Source of the DNA: Bradyrhizobium sp. AT1
Lineage (GTDB): Bacteria; Pseudomonadota; Alphaproteobacteria; Rhizobiales; Xanthobacteraceae
Length of the DNA: 64,000 nt
NCBI RefSeq assembly: GCF_001590795.1
Contig: NZ_JXDL01000001.1
Span: forward strand, 6,442,640-6,506,639
Direction: 5' to 3'
Shown: positions 7,827-16,329 of the stretch, one piece after another
Numbering within the stretch: position 1 is the stretch's first letter
Layout: every line of letters begins with the position of its first letter
Made by a program: the position numbers and the translations under genes
The notes under the pieces: model-generated
The model's database searches: none
What the model was told of the DNA's origin: nothing
The model's input: only the letters and a program-made list of their open reading frames with translations

Positions 7827-9380
7827 GTGAACCTCGCTCATCATCTGCTGCGTGCCGCCAAGGCCGACGCGTCCGCGCCGGCCCTGCTCAAGGGGCTGAC
7901 GGTGGTCGCCGACTACGGCCGGCTCGCCAACACGGTGGCATCGCTCGCGGGCGCGCTGCGGCAACGCCTCGGCCTCGCCAAGGGCGATCGCGTGGCGCTG
8001 CTGATGAAGAACGTGCCTGATTACGTCGCCTGCCTCTATGCGTGTTGGCATGCGGGATTGGTCGCCGTTCCCATCAACGCAAAACTGCATCCGCGCGAGG
8101 TTGCGTTCATTCTCGACAATTCAGGTGCGGCCGTGGTCTTCGTGACCGAGGACATGGCGGGTGTTGCCTCCGAGGCGTTGACGCTCGCGACAGTCAAGCC
8201 GCGCATCGTCGAGATCGGTTCAGCCGAGCACCGCGCGCTGGAGAAGGTCGAAGGCATCTCCATCGCCGACGTCGCCATCACCGATCCCGCCTGGATCTTC
8301 TACACCAGCGGTACCACCGGCCGGCCCAAGGGCGCCGTGCTCAGCCATCGCAATCTGCTCGCGATGTCGCTGAATTACCTTGCCGAGATCAATCCGATCG
8401 TAGGAGGCGAGGCGTTGCTGCACGCCGCGCCGATGTCGCACGGCTCCGGTCTCTACATGGTGCCGCATGTGCTCGGCATGGGCGCGCAGATCATTCCGGA
8501 GAGCGGCCGTTTCGAGCCGGACGAGATTTTGGCGCTGACGGCAAAGCGCGAGAACATCTCCTTCTTCGCCGCGCCCACCATGGTGCGGCGCCTGACGGTC
8601 GCGGCGGAGGCGGCGGGTGCAACCGCACCAGGGTTGAAGACCATCGTCTATGGCGGCGGTCCGATGTATGTCGCCGATTGCAAGGCCGCGCTCGGCGTGT
8701 TCGGTCCCAAGCTGGCGCAGATCTATGGTCAGGGCGAGACGCCGATGACCATCACGTATCTGCCGAGATCGATGCATGTCGATACCGGGCATCCCCGCCA
8801 CGAAGAGCGCCTCGCCTCGGTCGGCATCGCCCAAGGCGTCGTGCAGGTGCGCACGGTGGACGAGACGGGCCGCGACGTTGCGCCGGATGAGGTCGGCGAG
8901 ATCATCGTGCGCGGCGATACCGTGATGTCCGGCTACTGGCAGAACCAGGAGGCGACTGCGAATACGCTGCGCGACGGATGGCTCCATACCGGCGACATGG
9001 GTGCCTTCGACGCCGAAGGCTTCCTCACACTGAAGGACCGCTCCAAGGACGTCATCATCTCCGGTGGCACCAACATCTATCCGCGCGAGGTCGAGGAAGT
9101 GCTGCTGCGGCACGAGGCTGTCGCCGAAGTCTCGGTGATCGGCCGGCCGCATCCGGAATGGGGCGAGGAGGTCGTGGCGGTCGTCGTTCCCGTCGCGGGC
9201 AGGGCGGTGACGCGCGCCGAGCTCGACCAGATGTGCAACGCCTGGATCGCGCGTTTCAAGCGGCCGAAGCATTATTATGAGATCCATGAGCTGCCCAAGA
9301 ACAGCTACGGCAAGATCGTGAAGACCGAGCTGCGCACGCTGCTGGCGGAGTCCTCCAAGCGCCTCACCCCGATGGGCTGA
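7827..9380 (+). CDS. AMP-forming acyl-CoA synthetase/ligase
   Basis: A 517-residue ANL-superfamily ligase. The adenylation motif YTSGTTGRPKGAVLSH lies at about residues 155-170, GQGETPMT is the A5 motif, and LHTGDMG and DRSKDVIISGG mark the hinge. The catalytic Lys is in KNSYGKIVK near the C-terminus. It activates a carboxylate to acyl-AMP and then acyl-CoA. GTG start at 7827, behind GGGGAGG. It sits 25 bp after the dehydrogenase and 1 bp before the next gene. Substrate unknown. Confidence 0.9.
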   Translation: MNLAHHLLRAAKADASAPALLKGLTVVADYGRLANTVASLAGALRQRLGLAKGDRVALLMKNVPDYVACLYACWHAGLVAVPINAKLHPREVAFILDNSGAAVVFVTEDMAGVASEALTLATVKPRIVEIGSAEHRALEKVEGISIADVAITDPAWIFYTSGTTGRPKGAVLSHRNLLAMSLNYLAEINPIVGGEALLHAAPMSHGSGLYMVPHVLGMGAQIIPESGRFEPDEILALTAKRENISFFAAPTMVRRLTVAAEAAGATAPGLKTIVYGGGPMYVADCKAALGVFGPKLAQIYGQGETPMTITYLPRSMHVDTGHPRHEERLASVGIAQGVVQVRTVDETGRDVAPDEVGEIIVRGDTVMSGYWQNQEATANTLRDGWLHTGDMGAFDAEGFLTLKDRSKDVIISGGTNIYPREVEEVLLRHEAVAEVSVIGRPHPEWGEEVVAVVVPVAGRAVTRAELDQMCNAWIARFKRPKHYYEIHELPKNSYGKIVKTELRTLLAESSKRLTPMG

Positions 9381-9381
9381 G

Positions 9382-10632
9382 ATGGCGATCTCCGAACCTT
9401 CGGCGCCGATCGATTTCTCCGGCCTGATCCGCGAGGGCGATCTCGTCGTGTGCGGGCAGGCGACGGCGGAGCCCGTCACCCTGACGCAAGCGCTGATGCA
9501 GCAGGCCGCGCGACTTCCGGCCTTCCGCATGATGGTCGGGCCGATCTTTTCCGACACGTTCCCCGTGGCCTGCGCCCCCAACGTGGCGTTCCAGAGTTAC
9601 GGCGTGATCGGCAATGTGCGGCGGCTGGCGAAGGCCGGGCGGCTCGACGTGATACCCAGCAATTACAGCGCCTTCTGTGCTGACTTCGCCGCGCGTCGCC
9701 ACAGGGCGGACGTCGTTCTGGTGCAGCTTGCCGAAGCCTCCGGGGGCCGCTTGAGCGCGAGCCTCTCGAACGACTACGTCATCGACGCCGCGCGCGGTGC
9801 GCGTATCGTTATCGCCGAGATCAATCCGGATGCGCCGTTCACGTTCGGGGCGGAATGGCCGGAGGATGTGCCGATCCATATTCGCGTGGCCGCGCGCCGG
9901 CCACCCGTCGAGCTGGCCTCGACGCCGCCCGATGACGTCTCACGGCGCATTGCAGCCCGTGCGGCGAGCCTGATCGCCGACGGCTGCACGCTGCAGTTCG
10001 GGGTGGGGCGAATTCCCGACGCGATACTCTCCTCGCTCTCTCATCTGCGCAATCTCGGCATCCATTCCGGCCTGATCAACGATGCCGTCGTCGATTTGAT
10101 CGCGTGCGGCGCGGTGACGAATGCGGAAAAGGGGATCGATACCGGGATCACGGTCACAAACCAGGTGATCGGCACGCAGCGGCTCTACCGCTTCGTGCAT
10201 GGGAACAAGGCCGTGTCCGTGCGGCCGACCTCCTACACCCACGGCCAGGACGTGCTGGTGCGGATCAACCGGCTGGTCGCGATCAATTCGGCGCTTCAGG
10301 TCGGGCTCGACGGCAGCGTCAATTCCGAGACGTTGAACGGTGTTGCGATCGGCGCGATCGGCGGGCAGCTCGATTTCGTGCGCGGGGCCAATGCCTCTCC
10401 CGGAGGAAGGGCGATCATCGCGCTGCCGGCGACGGCGCCCGATGGGACCAGCCGGATCGTCGCCGACGTCGAGACGGTGACGACGCCACGCGCCGATGTC
10501 GACGCCGTCGTCACCGAATGGGGGATTGCCGAGCTGCGCGGCTCTGGCCTTGTCGAGCGGGCGCGGCGCATGATCGCGATCGCCGCGCCCGAGCACCGCG
10601 ACGGGTTGTCGGCGCAGCTTCGCGCGCGTTAG
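9382..10632 (+). CDS. Acetyl-CoA hydrolase/transferase family protein, catalytic Glu apparently absent
   Basis: A 416-residue protein similar along its length to 4-hydroxybutyrate/acetate CoA-transferases (family I). Visible family segments are TLQFGVGRIPDA, INSALQVGLDGSVNSE, IGAIGGQLDFVRGA and VTEWGIAELRG. In the family the acyl-CoA intermediate forms on a Glu in LGIHSEMxxDG (Glu238 of Clostridium AbfT). Here the segment reads LGIHSGLINDA, placing Gly at residue 230. The protein may use another mechanism, act as a hydrolase or only bind CoA. It is the last gene of the TRAP operon, starting one base after the ligase stop, and converges on the next gene with a 1 bp gap. Confidence 0.8.
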   Translation: MAISEPSAPIDFSGLIREGDLVVCGQATAEPVTLTQALMQQAARLPAFRMMVGPIFSDTFPVACAPNVAFQSYGVIGNVRRLAKAGRLDVIPSNYSAFCADFAARRHRADVVLVQLAEASGGRLSASLSNDYVIDAARGARIVIAEINPDAPFTFGAEWPEDVPIHIRVAARRPPVELASTPPDDVSRRIAARAASLIADGCTLQFGVGRIPDAILSSLSHLRNLGIHSGLINDAVVDLIACGAVTNAEKGIDTGITVTNQVIGTQRLYRFVHGNKAVSVRPTSYTHGQDVLVRINRLVAINSALQVGLDGSVNSETLNGVAIGAIGGQLDFVRGANASPGGRAIIALPATAPDGTSRIVADVETVTTPRADVDAVVTEWGIAELRGSGLVERARRMIAIAAPEHRDGLSAQLRAR

Positions 10633-10633
10633 C

Positions 10634-11170
10634 TCAGTTCATCATCGCGGCCGTCGGGCGCTGGCTCTCGCCGGAGCCGATGACCCCGGGAAGGTCCGTC
10701 ACCTCCCCTGCGATCATGTGCGACATGCCCCAGAACAGATGGGCGAGGCGGGAGAACACCAGCCGCTCGCGCTCGGCAGGAGCGGTGCCATCGGGGATCG
10801 TGACCGTTTCCAGGCCGACCACCTTCTTGAAATCCGGCCAGATCGTCATCGACTGCGCGATCACGGAGTAGCAGCGCGGATCGTCGTCGCTGTCGTCGGG
10901 CGCCGACGGCAGACCCGGATATTGCGTCGGCGTGGCGTAGAATTTGTAGGCGCCATAGCCGAGCTTGAGCAGGAATTTTTCCGGCACGGCGACATCGGCG
11001 GCGAAAGACACCAGCCGCGCTTCGCTCAGGACGTTCGGGTCGATGGCGCTGAGGTCCGCTGTACGGAGCGCCGAGCAGAAGGAGAGATCGCCGTTGTGCT
11101 CGCGGAGCAGATTGGCCAGCGGCTGCTGCTGGTGCACGGTGTCGGTGAGCAGGATGATGGTCTTGAGCAT
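10634..11170 (-). CDS. Degenerate formyltransferase-like protein
   Basis: A 178-residue protein without a confident family. The middle part, LVSFAADVAVPEKFL followed by GAYKFYATPTQYPG, resembles the formyltransferase core where a buried backbone and an HPS(L/P)LPxYxG loop bind folate and substrate. The His of that loop is replaced and no Asn-His-Asp catalytic set is visible, so formyl transfer is unlikely. It is the last gene of a leftward unit with a glycosyltransferase-like protein and a large HAD protein, 12 bp after the former. A role in sugar or surface modification is conjecture. Confidence 0.6.
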   Translation of the reverse strand: MLKTIILLTDTVHQQQPLANLLREHNGDLSFCSALRTADLSAIDPNVLSEARLVSFAADVAVPEKFLLKLGYGAYKFYATPTQYPGLPSAPDDSDDDPRCYSVIAQSMTIWPDFKKVVGLETVTIPDGTAPAERERLVFSRLAHLFWGMSHMIAGEVTDLPGVIGSGESQRPTAAMMN

Positions 11171-11182
11171 CGTGAGGGGCCC

Positions 11183-12502
11183 TCAGGGGAAAAGCTGGCG
11201 TGCGGTCATGGCAGCATCGTCGGACGCGTGGCTTGCGAAAAAGTCGTTGGCGATGCGCTGTCCCGGCGCGATTTCCAGGATGCGGTAACGCGCCAGGCTC
11301 GCGGCTTCACGCGCGAGACCAACGTCGTCCTGCCAGGCGCAGAGCGACAGCTCGAGCCGGCCGTAGCCACCGCAATCGGCGGCATAGGCGCCGGTCACGG
11401 CCTCGACGGTCGCCGCCACGGCTCCGGCATCGCTGGCCGAGACGTCACGCAGGATCACGGCGATGCCGCCTCCGGTCGCGGCCTTCGAGGTCATCACCAT
11501 GAAGGCGTCGCGGGCACCGGTGCGGCCGGCCCGGCGGGCCGTGCGCACGATGCTCGCGAAGCCGGGATCGGGACCAAGCTCCAGCGTCGTCGTCTGCTGG
11601 TCATGCAGGATCGTCGCGCGCGAAGCGCCGAGATCGCCTCTCAGCGCGTGGTAGGAGCGCGGCAGCCACACGGTATCGAGCGGCACCTGCGACGACGTCA
11701 GGCTCCAGGCCTGGTCCAGCAGGTAGCCTTCCCAGATCGCGGGATAGGCGGCCGCAAGCTGCTGCCATGCGCGAAGCAGCCGTTCCGCATGCGCGGAGCG
11801 ACCGAGATAGAGCGTGCGCGCCGACATCTCCCAGCGATTCCACTTGTGCAGGGCGACGTCGCAGCCGAGGAAGGAGGGCAGCAGCGGCGCCTCGCGCAAG
11901 GTAGCGCCCGCATCGACGAACAGCAGCGGTTCGCGATATTTGTTCCACATCCGCACCATGAACTCCGCCTTCTCGAAGCAGAGCAGGCGATCGTCGAGCT
12001 GGGTGTCGATCGCCTCGATATGGCAACCAAGCTGCAGGCGTTCGAGTGAATGGCGGAGCCGGAGCGGCGCTGCCTCGTCGCCGCCGCGCGGATGGCAGGA
12101 GACGATCCGCGGCCGCGGGGTGGACGTGTCGGCGGCGGCGAGGAATTTGGACCAGCCGATGCCGCCCCACCACATTTCGTGCGGGCCGTCAGCGCCGCAG
12201 GGACCGATGGTGCCGAATTCAGTCAGCTTGGACTTGAGAAAATCGAAGCCGGGATTCTCGCTTCTGGGAACGACGACGGCGCAGGCGGGATTGAGCGAGC
12301 GGTAGAGCAACTCGGCCGCCGCGCCGCTCGGTGGCTCCTTCAGGATCATGACGCCGCTGCGCCGTCCGTCCGGGACGTCATCGAGCGTGGGGGCACCGTA
12401 CTGGCCGACCAGCCAGCTCAGGCGGTCGTGCTGGGCCCGGCCCAGCCGGATGCCGCCGGATTGCAGCACTTGATCAAGATTTGCCTGCGTATCGTCCCGC
12501 AA
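11183..12502 (-). CDS. Glycosyltransferase-like protein (nucleotide-diphosphosugar transferase fold)
   Basis: A 439-residue protein with a TTG start at 12502. Residues about 130-310 resemble nucleotide-diphosphosugar transferases: PRIVSCHPRG, then LLFVDAGATLREAP (about 193-206), where the first Asp lies at the position of a DxD-type metal site, then LHKWNRWEMSARTLYLG and EGYLLDQAWSL. The first 125 residues and the last 110 are unlike anything I recognise. It is flanked by the HAD-fold gene upstream (61 bp) and the formyltransferase-like gene downstream. The unit lies close to a flagellin gene, which makes protein or surface glycosylation a reasonable hypothesis. Confidence 0.6.
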   Translation of the reverse strand: MRDDTQANLDQVLQSGGIRLGRAQHDRLSWLVGQYGAPTLDDVPDGRRSGVMILKEPPSGAAAELLYRSLNPACAVVVPRSENPGFDFLKSKLTEFGTIGPCGADGPHEMWWGGIGWSKFLAAADTSTPRPRIVSCHPRGGDEAAPLRLRHSLERLQLGCHIEAIDTQLDDRLLCFEKAEFMVRMWNKYREPLLFVDAGATLREAPLLPSFLGCDVALHKWNRWEMSARTLYLGRSAHAERLLRAWQQLAAAYPAIWEGYLLDQAWSLTSSQVPLDTVWLPRSYHALRGDLGASRATILHDQQTTTLELGPDPGFASIVRTARRAGRTGARDAFMVMTSKAATGGGIAVILRDVSASDAGAVAATVEAVTGAYAADCGGYGRLELSLCAWQDDVGLAREAASLARYRILEIAPGQRIANDFFASHASDDAAMTARQLFP

Positions 12503-12563
12503 TTTTCCGTGCCCCCTCGTCAGCCCTGGGACTTCAACGGCCGGGGCAGCGCGATCAGGCGTA

Positions 12564-14978
12564 CTATTTGGGGGCGGCTGCGAGCGGGGTGATCGCGACG
12601 GAATAGATCGCGATCTCCCGGGTCATCGGGCTGACCGGGATCAGCAGGCAGCCGTCTTCAGTCTCGGCGCGATAGTGGCCGCCATTCCGCTGCAAGCCGG
12701 CATAGATCAGCCCGTCGGTCGCGATAGCGACAACATCCTGGCTCCCGGCGGCGTCACGAACGTCGTCGCCCTGCTGCACGGTCACGCCGTGAAGCAGGCC
12801 CTCGCGCGCGAACTTGGCCAGCGGCAGCGCGATCGTGGTGACCGCCATGCGACGCGATAGCGGGATGCGCAGGCGCAACTCGCCGAGGCCGGTGCGGTGG
12901 ACGATCACCGCCTCCAGCGCCGCACCGCCGTCGGCGCGGAACAGTCCGACCTGGACCGGGCCGGCAGCCCGCTCCTCGAAGACGTCAGCGGGCAAGCGGT
13001 TGGCGCCGAACAGCACGTACAGATAATTGTAGGACGGCGACAGGCCCGCAAAACTGCCGGCGAGCCACATTGGTGGTGCGGCGGCCGTGCAAGCCGCCGA
13101 GAGGCCGCGGGCAGTGATCTGGTCGCGCACGAATTGCTGGTCCAGCAGCGGCGCGAGCGCGTGGGTGCCGAGATTGACGTCGTGCTTCAACGTGCCGAGC
13201 AGTGTCAACTCGTCATCGTCGGGCAGCAGCAGAAGCCGCGCCAGCGTCGCCGCGCACCAGCGCGCCGCGACATCGGGTGCGGCATAGGGATCGAGGCCGT
13301 AGTCGCGCGCGACGTCGTCCGCGCTGCCAGCGAAAGCCAGCGCGCCGGCCTGGATCTCAGCGGCTAACGCCAGCTGCTCCGGAGGGCGCGGATTGATTTC
13401 GCGCAGCACCGCGCCGCCGTCATAATCGCGCACCGAGCCGTCGGCGGAGCAGCAGGCCTGCTCCAGCAGCGCGACATTGCGGATCAGCATGCGTTTGACG
13501 TGCGGGGTGACGACGAGGTCGGAGACGAAGCCGGCCGTGGTGTCCTCCTCGGCGAGGTCGTCGAAGGCGTCGTCGAGCGACATCAGATAGGCGCCGTGGA
13601 GACGGATATTGAGTCCTTCGAGGTCGAAGATGCGGCGAAGCGCCTTCTGCACGCTGCCGGAATAGCCGAGATCGGCCAGCACGAGATCGGTGCAGTCGTC
13701 GAAGCCGGGGATGGCGTCGCGGAGATAGGCGAGCAGCCGGGCGCGCAAGCCCGCGGCGAGCGTGACGATCTCGGCCGGATCGATCAGTTCGGGAAGCGCC
13801 TCGGCGAGGTCTTCGCCGGAGGCAATCCCGTCCGGAAAGCCGGCAAAGAACGCCGCGACCTTCGACGGCATCATCTTCACCATGTCATGGAAGGTCGGAG
13901 CGTCGATCTTGAACACTTTGCTGAAGAGATCAACGAGCGGCTGCATCGTGTCGGCCGAGGCGATCAGACTGACGCGCCGGTTGATCTCGAGATAGGACGA
14001 TGTGGCGCCATGCAGCTCCTGCCGGATCCGATGCGACAGAAAGCCGTCGCGGCCGAGAAAGCCGAGCGCGATCTGCCGGCCGGGACCGGCAATCTCCCGG
14101 TAGCGCTGCGTCACGAAGACGTCGAACGCGGTCATGACGGGGCCGAGCACGGTCAGCCCGAGGTGGAAGGCGCGGGACCGCTCGGCGCTGCGCGCGGCGA
14201 CCATGCGCCGCAGCGTGCGCGCGCCATGATCGAGCCGCGACAGCGCGCCCGCGCACAGCAGCTCGAACAGGGCCGTCTCGCGCTGAAACGTCGAGGCAAG
14301 CTGCGCCGATGCCTGCGGATAATAGCGGGGATGAATGCCGTGACGCTTCGCGCCCTTGATGTCGGCCCTGTCATTGTCGCCGACGTGAAAGGAGGCGCCG
14401 GCGTCGATGCCTTGTTCTGTGAGGTAGGTGGCGAACAGGGTTTCACTCTTGCTGCTGCCATGGTCGCAGGACGCATAGAGGAAGTCCCAGGCGAGGCCGG
14501 GATGGCAAGCGCGCAGCAGCCGCGCCAGCCGGCCCGTGTCCCAATAAGTGTCCGAGATGAATCCGACGCGATGGCCGGCGTGTTTCATGTCCAGATATTG
14601 CCTGATCATTTCCGGGTTGGCGCGGCAAAGCGCGACCTCGGCCGCGAACTCGGCTTCGACCAGATCGTCGAGGTCGGCTCGCGAAAGGCCGAACAGCTTG
14701 AACGGAAAATAGGAATAGATCTCGCCGATGTGCACTTCGCTCGTGCCGCGCGTCTCCTTCGCGGTCCGGCGTGCACGCGATTCGGCCTGGATGCGATGCT
14801 GAACGAAACTCATGGACACATTCGGACAAGTACGTGAAATGCCGGATAGCTCGTAAGTCCTTTCAAATACGCCATCTGCCGTCGTGCAGGCGCGCAGCAG
14901 AAATGTATCGAAAACATCGAACGACCAAGCAGAAACAATTTGCGCGCGGCGCTCCGCGCCGGCCGCTGCGATCTTCAT
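12564..14978 (-). CDS. Large HAD-superfamily protein with unknown C-terminal region
   Basis: An 804-residue protein. Residues 18-230 form a HAD domain with SFDVFDTFLLR (nucleophile Asp21, Thr25, aromatic at +2 as in haloacid dehalogenases), FISDTYWDTG (motif II Ser/Thr), SSKSETLF (motif III Lys) and HVGDNDRADIKGAKRHG (motif IV acids). A second segment, FLGRDGFLSHRIRQEL with SYLEINRRVSLIAS at about 300-335, matches a pattern I associate with HAD proteins next to glycosyltransferases. The remaining 400 residues are unrecognised. It begins a leftward three-gene unit. Substrate unknown; a phosphosugar phosphatase or polymer-modifying protein is possible. Confidence 0.65.
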   Translation of the reverse strand: MKIAAAGAERRAQIVSAWSFDVFDTFLLRACTTADGVFERTYELSGISRTCPNVSMSFVQHRIQAESRARRTAKETRGTSEVHIGEIYSYFPFKLFGLSRADLDDLVEAEFAAEVALCRANPEMIRQYLDMKHAGHRVGFISDTYWDTGRLARLLRACHPGLAWDFLYASCDHGSSKSETLFATYLTEQGIDAGASFHVGDNDRADIKGAKRHGIHPRYYPQASAQLASTFQRETALFELLCAGALSRLDHGARTLRRMVAARSAERSRAFHLGLTVLGPVMTAFDVFVTQRYREIAGPGRQIALGFLGRDGFLSHRIRQELHGATSSYLEINRRVSLIASADTMQPLVDLFSKVFKIDAPTFHDMVKMMPSKVAAFFAGFPDGIASGEDLAEALPELIDPAEIVTLAAGLRARLLAYLRDAIPGFDDCTDLVLADLGYSGSVQKALRRIFDLEGLNIRLHGAYLMSLDDAFDDLAEEDTTAGFVSDLVVTPHVKRMLIRNVALLEQACCSADGSVRDYDGGAVLREINPRPPEQLALAAEIQAGALAFAGSADDVARDYGLDPYAAPDVAARWCAATLARLLLLPDDDELTLLGTLKHDVNLGTHALAPLLDQQFVRDQITARGLSAACTAAAPPMWLAGSFAGLSPSYNYLYVLFGANRLPADVFEERAAGPVQVGLFRADGGAALEAVIVHRTGLGELRLRIPLSRRMAVTTIALPLAKFAREGLLHGVTVQQGDDVRDAAGSQDVVAIATDGLIYAGLQRNGGHYRAETEDGCLLIPVSPMTREIAIYSVAITPLAAAPK

Positions 14979-15489
14979 GCTGCAATTCCCCGTCCACCAG
15001 GACGATTAACGCGCGCATGCGTGGAGTCAGGCGCGCAAACGCAAAAAAAGTTCACGCGCGATTCAAAATCGCGTTCGTCGCGACTGACAGATTCAAAAAA
15101 ACCGCTAGGTTCGAAAAGGTGATTCGGAAAAAATTGCCGAGTGCGGAAGTCGTCTCGCGTTCATTCACACTCGGAAACAATCGCGTCTCGATGCGCCACG
15201 CGCGCGTCGCGTTCGATCACCTAGTGCCGGGTAATGTCAGCGTTTTCTCACCGTTGCATCTGTTCAGGATGGATGATCCGCCATGGCGCGAGACGATGTG
15301 ATGATTGCAGAATTGAAGCGCGAGAGCATCGCGCTGTCGGCAATTATTGCCCGACGCTCGGCAAAAGATGCCAGGTAACATCTTGAAAAATAACAAAAAT
15401 TCTCCGACCGGATTGTTTTGCTCCTGCGTTCAACGCCTGGAAGCCGTGCGGCATGTGCGCCAGCGGCATTGCGGGTTGGAGGTTGCGGG
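14979..15489. other. 511 bp intergenic region between the HAD gene and the sigma factor gene
   Basis: No convincing gene is present; frames here lack ribosome sites and coding-like composition. The region is richer in A/T than its surroundings, with A-tracts near 15045, 15095 and 15130 and an imperfect palindrome GTCGGCAATTATTGCCCGAC at 15336-15355. It must hold the divergent promoters of the HAD unit and the sigma gene, but no standard -35/-10 pair stands out. Confidence 0.5.
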
Positions 15490-16188
15490 ATGAGTTACGC
15501 TGCTGATGTCTGGGCTCCCGCCGAAGCCGAGATCACGACAACGGTGCCGGTCGACGCGATCGTGCCGGTGATGCCCTCCGTGCCGCTCGCGCCGGACAGC
15601 GCGCCTGTTGCCGACGATGTCGTCCACGATGAAGACAGCGAGCTTCTCGACAGGCTCGCGACCGGCGACGAAATTGCGTTCCGCGCGCTGGTCGAGCGTC
15701 ATATCGACCGCGCCTATGCGATCGCGTTGCGCATCGTCGGCAACGCGGCGGATGCCGAGGACGTGGTGCAGGACACCATGCTCAAGATCTGGAGCCATCG
15801 TGGACGCTGGCAGCATGGCCGTGCCAAGTTCTCGACCTGGCTCTACCGCGTCATCTCCAACCGCTGCATCGATCTGCGCCGCAAGCCGCGGACCGAGAAC
15901 GTCGAGACCGTGCCTGAGGTCGCCGACGGCCAGCCCGGCGCGGTCGAGATCATCGCGCGTAACGAGCTGAACGGCATGCTGGAGACCGCGATGCAGCGCC
16001 TGCCGGAGCAGCAGCGCATCGCGGTGATCTTCTCGTACCACGAGAACATGAGCAACGGCGAGATCGCCGAGGTGATGGACACGACGGTGGCCGCCGTCGA
16101 GTCGCTGCTCAAGCGCGGACGCCAGCAGCTGCGTCAGCTGCTGCGCAAGCACGAGCGCGACATCCGCACCGCGTTTACCGACTGCTAA
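15490..16188 (+). CDS. ECF-type RNA polymerase sigma factor
   Basis: A 232-residue group IV sigma factor. An unusual 50-residue acidic/Pro-rich N-terminal extension precedes sigma region 2 (about residues 53-120), which contains AEDVVQDTMLKIWS and WLYRVISNRCIDLRR. Region 4 (about 165-225) has MQRLPEQQRIAVIF and GEIAEVMDTTVAAVESLLKRG, the -35-binding helix-turn-helix. The ATG at 15490 is preceded by GGAGGT with good spacing. No anti-sigma gene lies beside it. Flagellin follows after 141 bp on the same strand, and a WP-motif small protein typical of some rhizobial ECF loci lies at 19518. Targets unknown. Confidence 0.9.
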   Translation: MSYAADVWAPAEAEITTTVPVDAIVPVMPSVPLAPDSAPVADDVVHDEDSELLDRLATGDEIAFRALVERHIDRAYAIALRIVGNAADAEDVVQDTMLKIWSHRGRWQHGRAKFSTWLYRVISNRCIDLRRKPRTENVETVPEVADGQPGAVEIIARNELNGMLETAMQRLPEQQRIAVIFSYHENMSNGEIAEVMDTTVAAVESLLKRGRQQLRQLLRKHERDIRTAFTDC

Positions 16189-16204
16189 CCATAAAATCGC
16201 GCCA

Positions 16205-16218
16205 GCGAAAATTTTCGC
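16205..16218. promoter_or_regulatory. Perfect 14 bp palindrome upstream of flagellin
   Basis: GCGAAAATTTTCGC lies 17 bp after the sigma-factor stop and 112 bp before the flagellin ATG. It has no loop, so it is a poor terminator hairpin and a better protein-binding site. No protein can be assigned. Confidence 0.35.
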
Positions 16219-16329
16219 GCCTGAACTCCTTGCGCTCCGTCGTTTGAGCGAACGGACGGGGCTGCGGTCTGCGTCGTCAATCGTCTTCAACGATGCGGCA
16301 CGCCATGCCCATCAGCACAGGAGCTTTCA

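Noticed and set aside
14771..15301. A rightward frame reaching into the spacer before the sigma gene
   Set aside because: It overlaps the HAD gene start, is Arg/Lys-rich without any motif and has no ribosome site.
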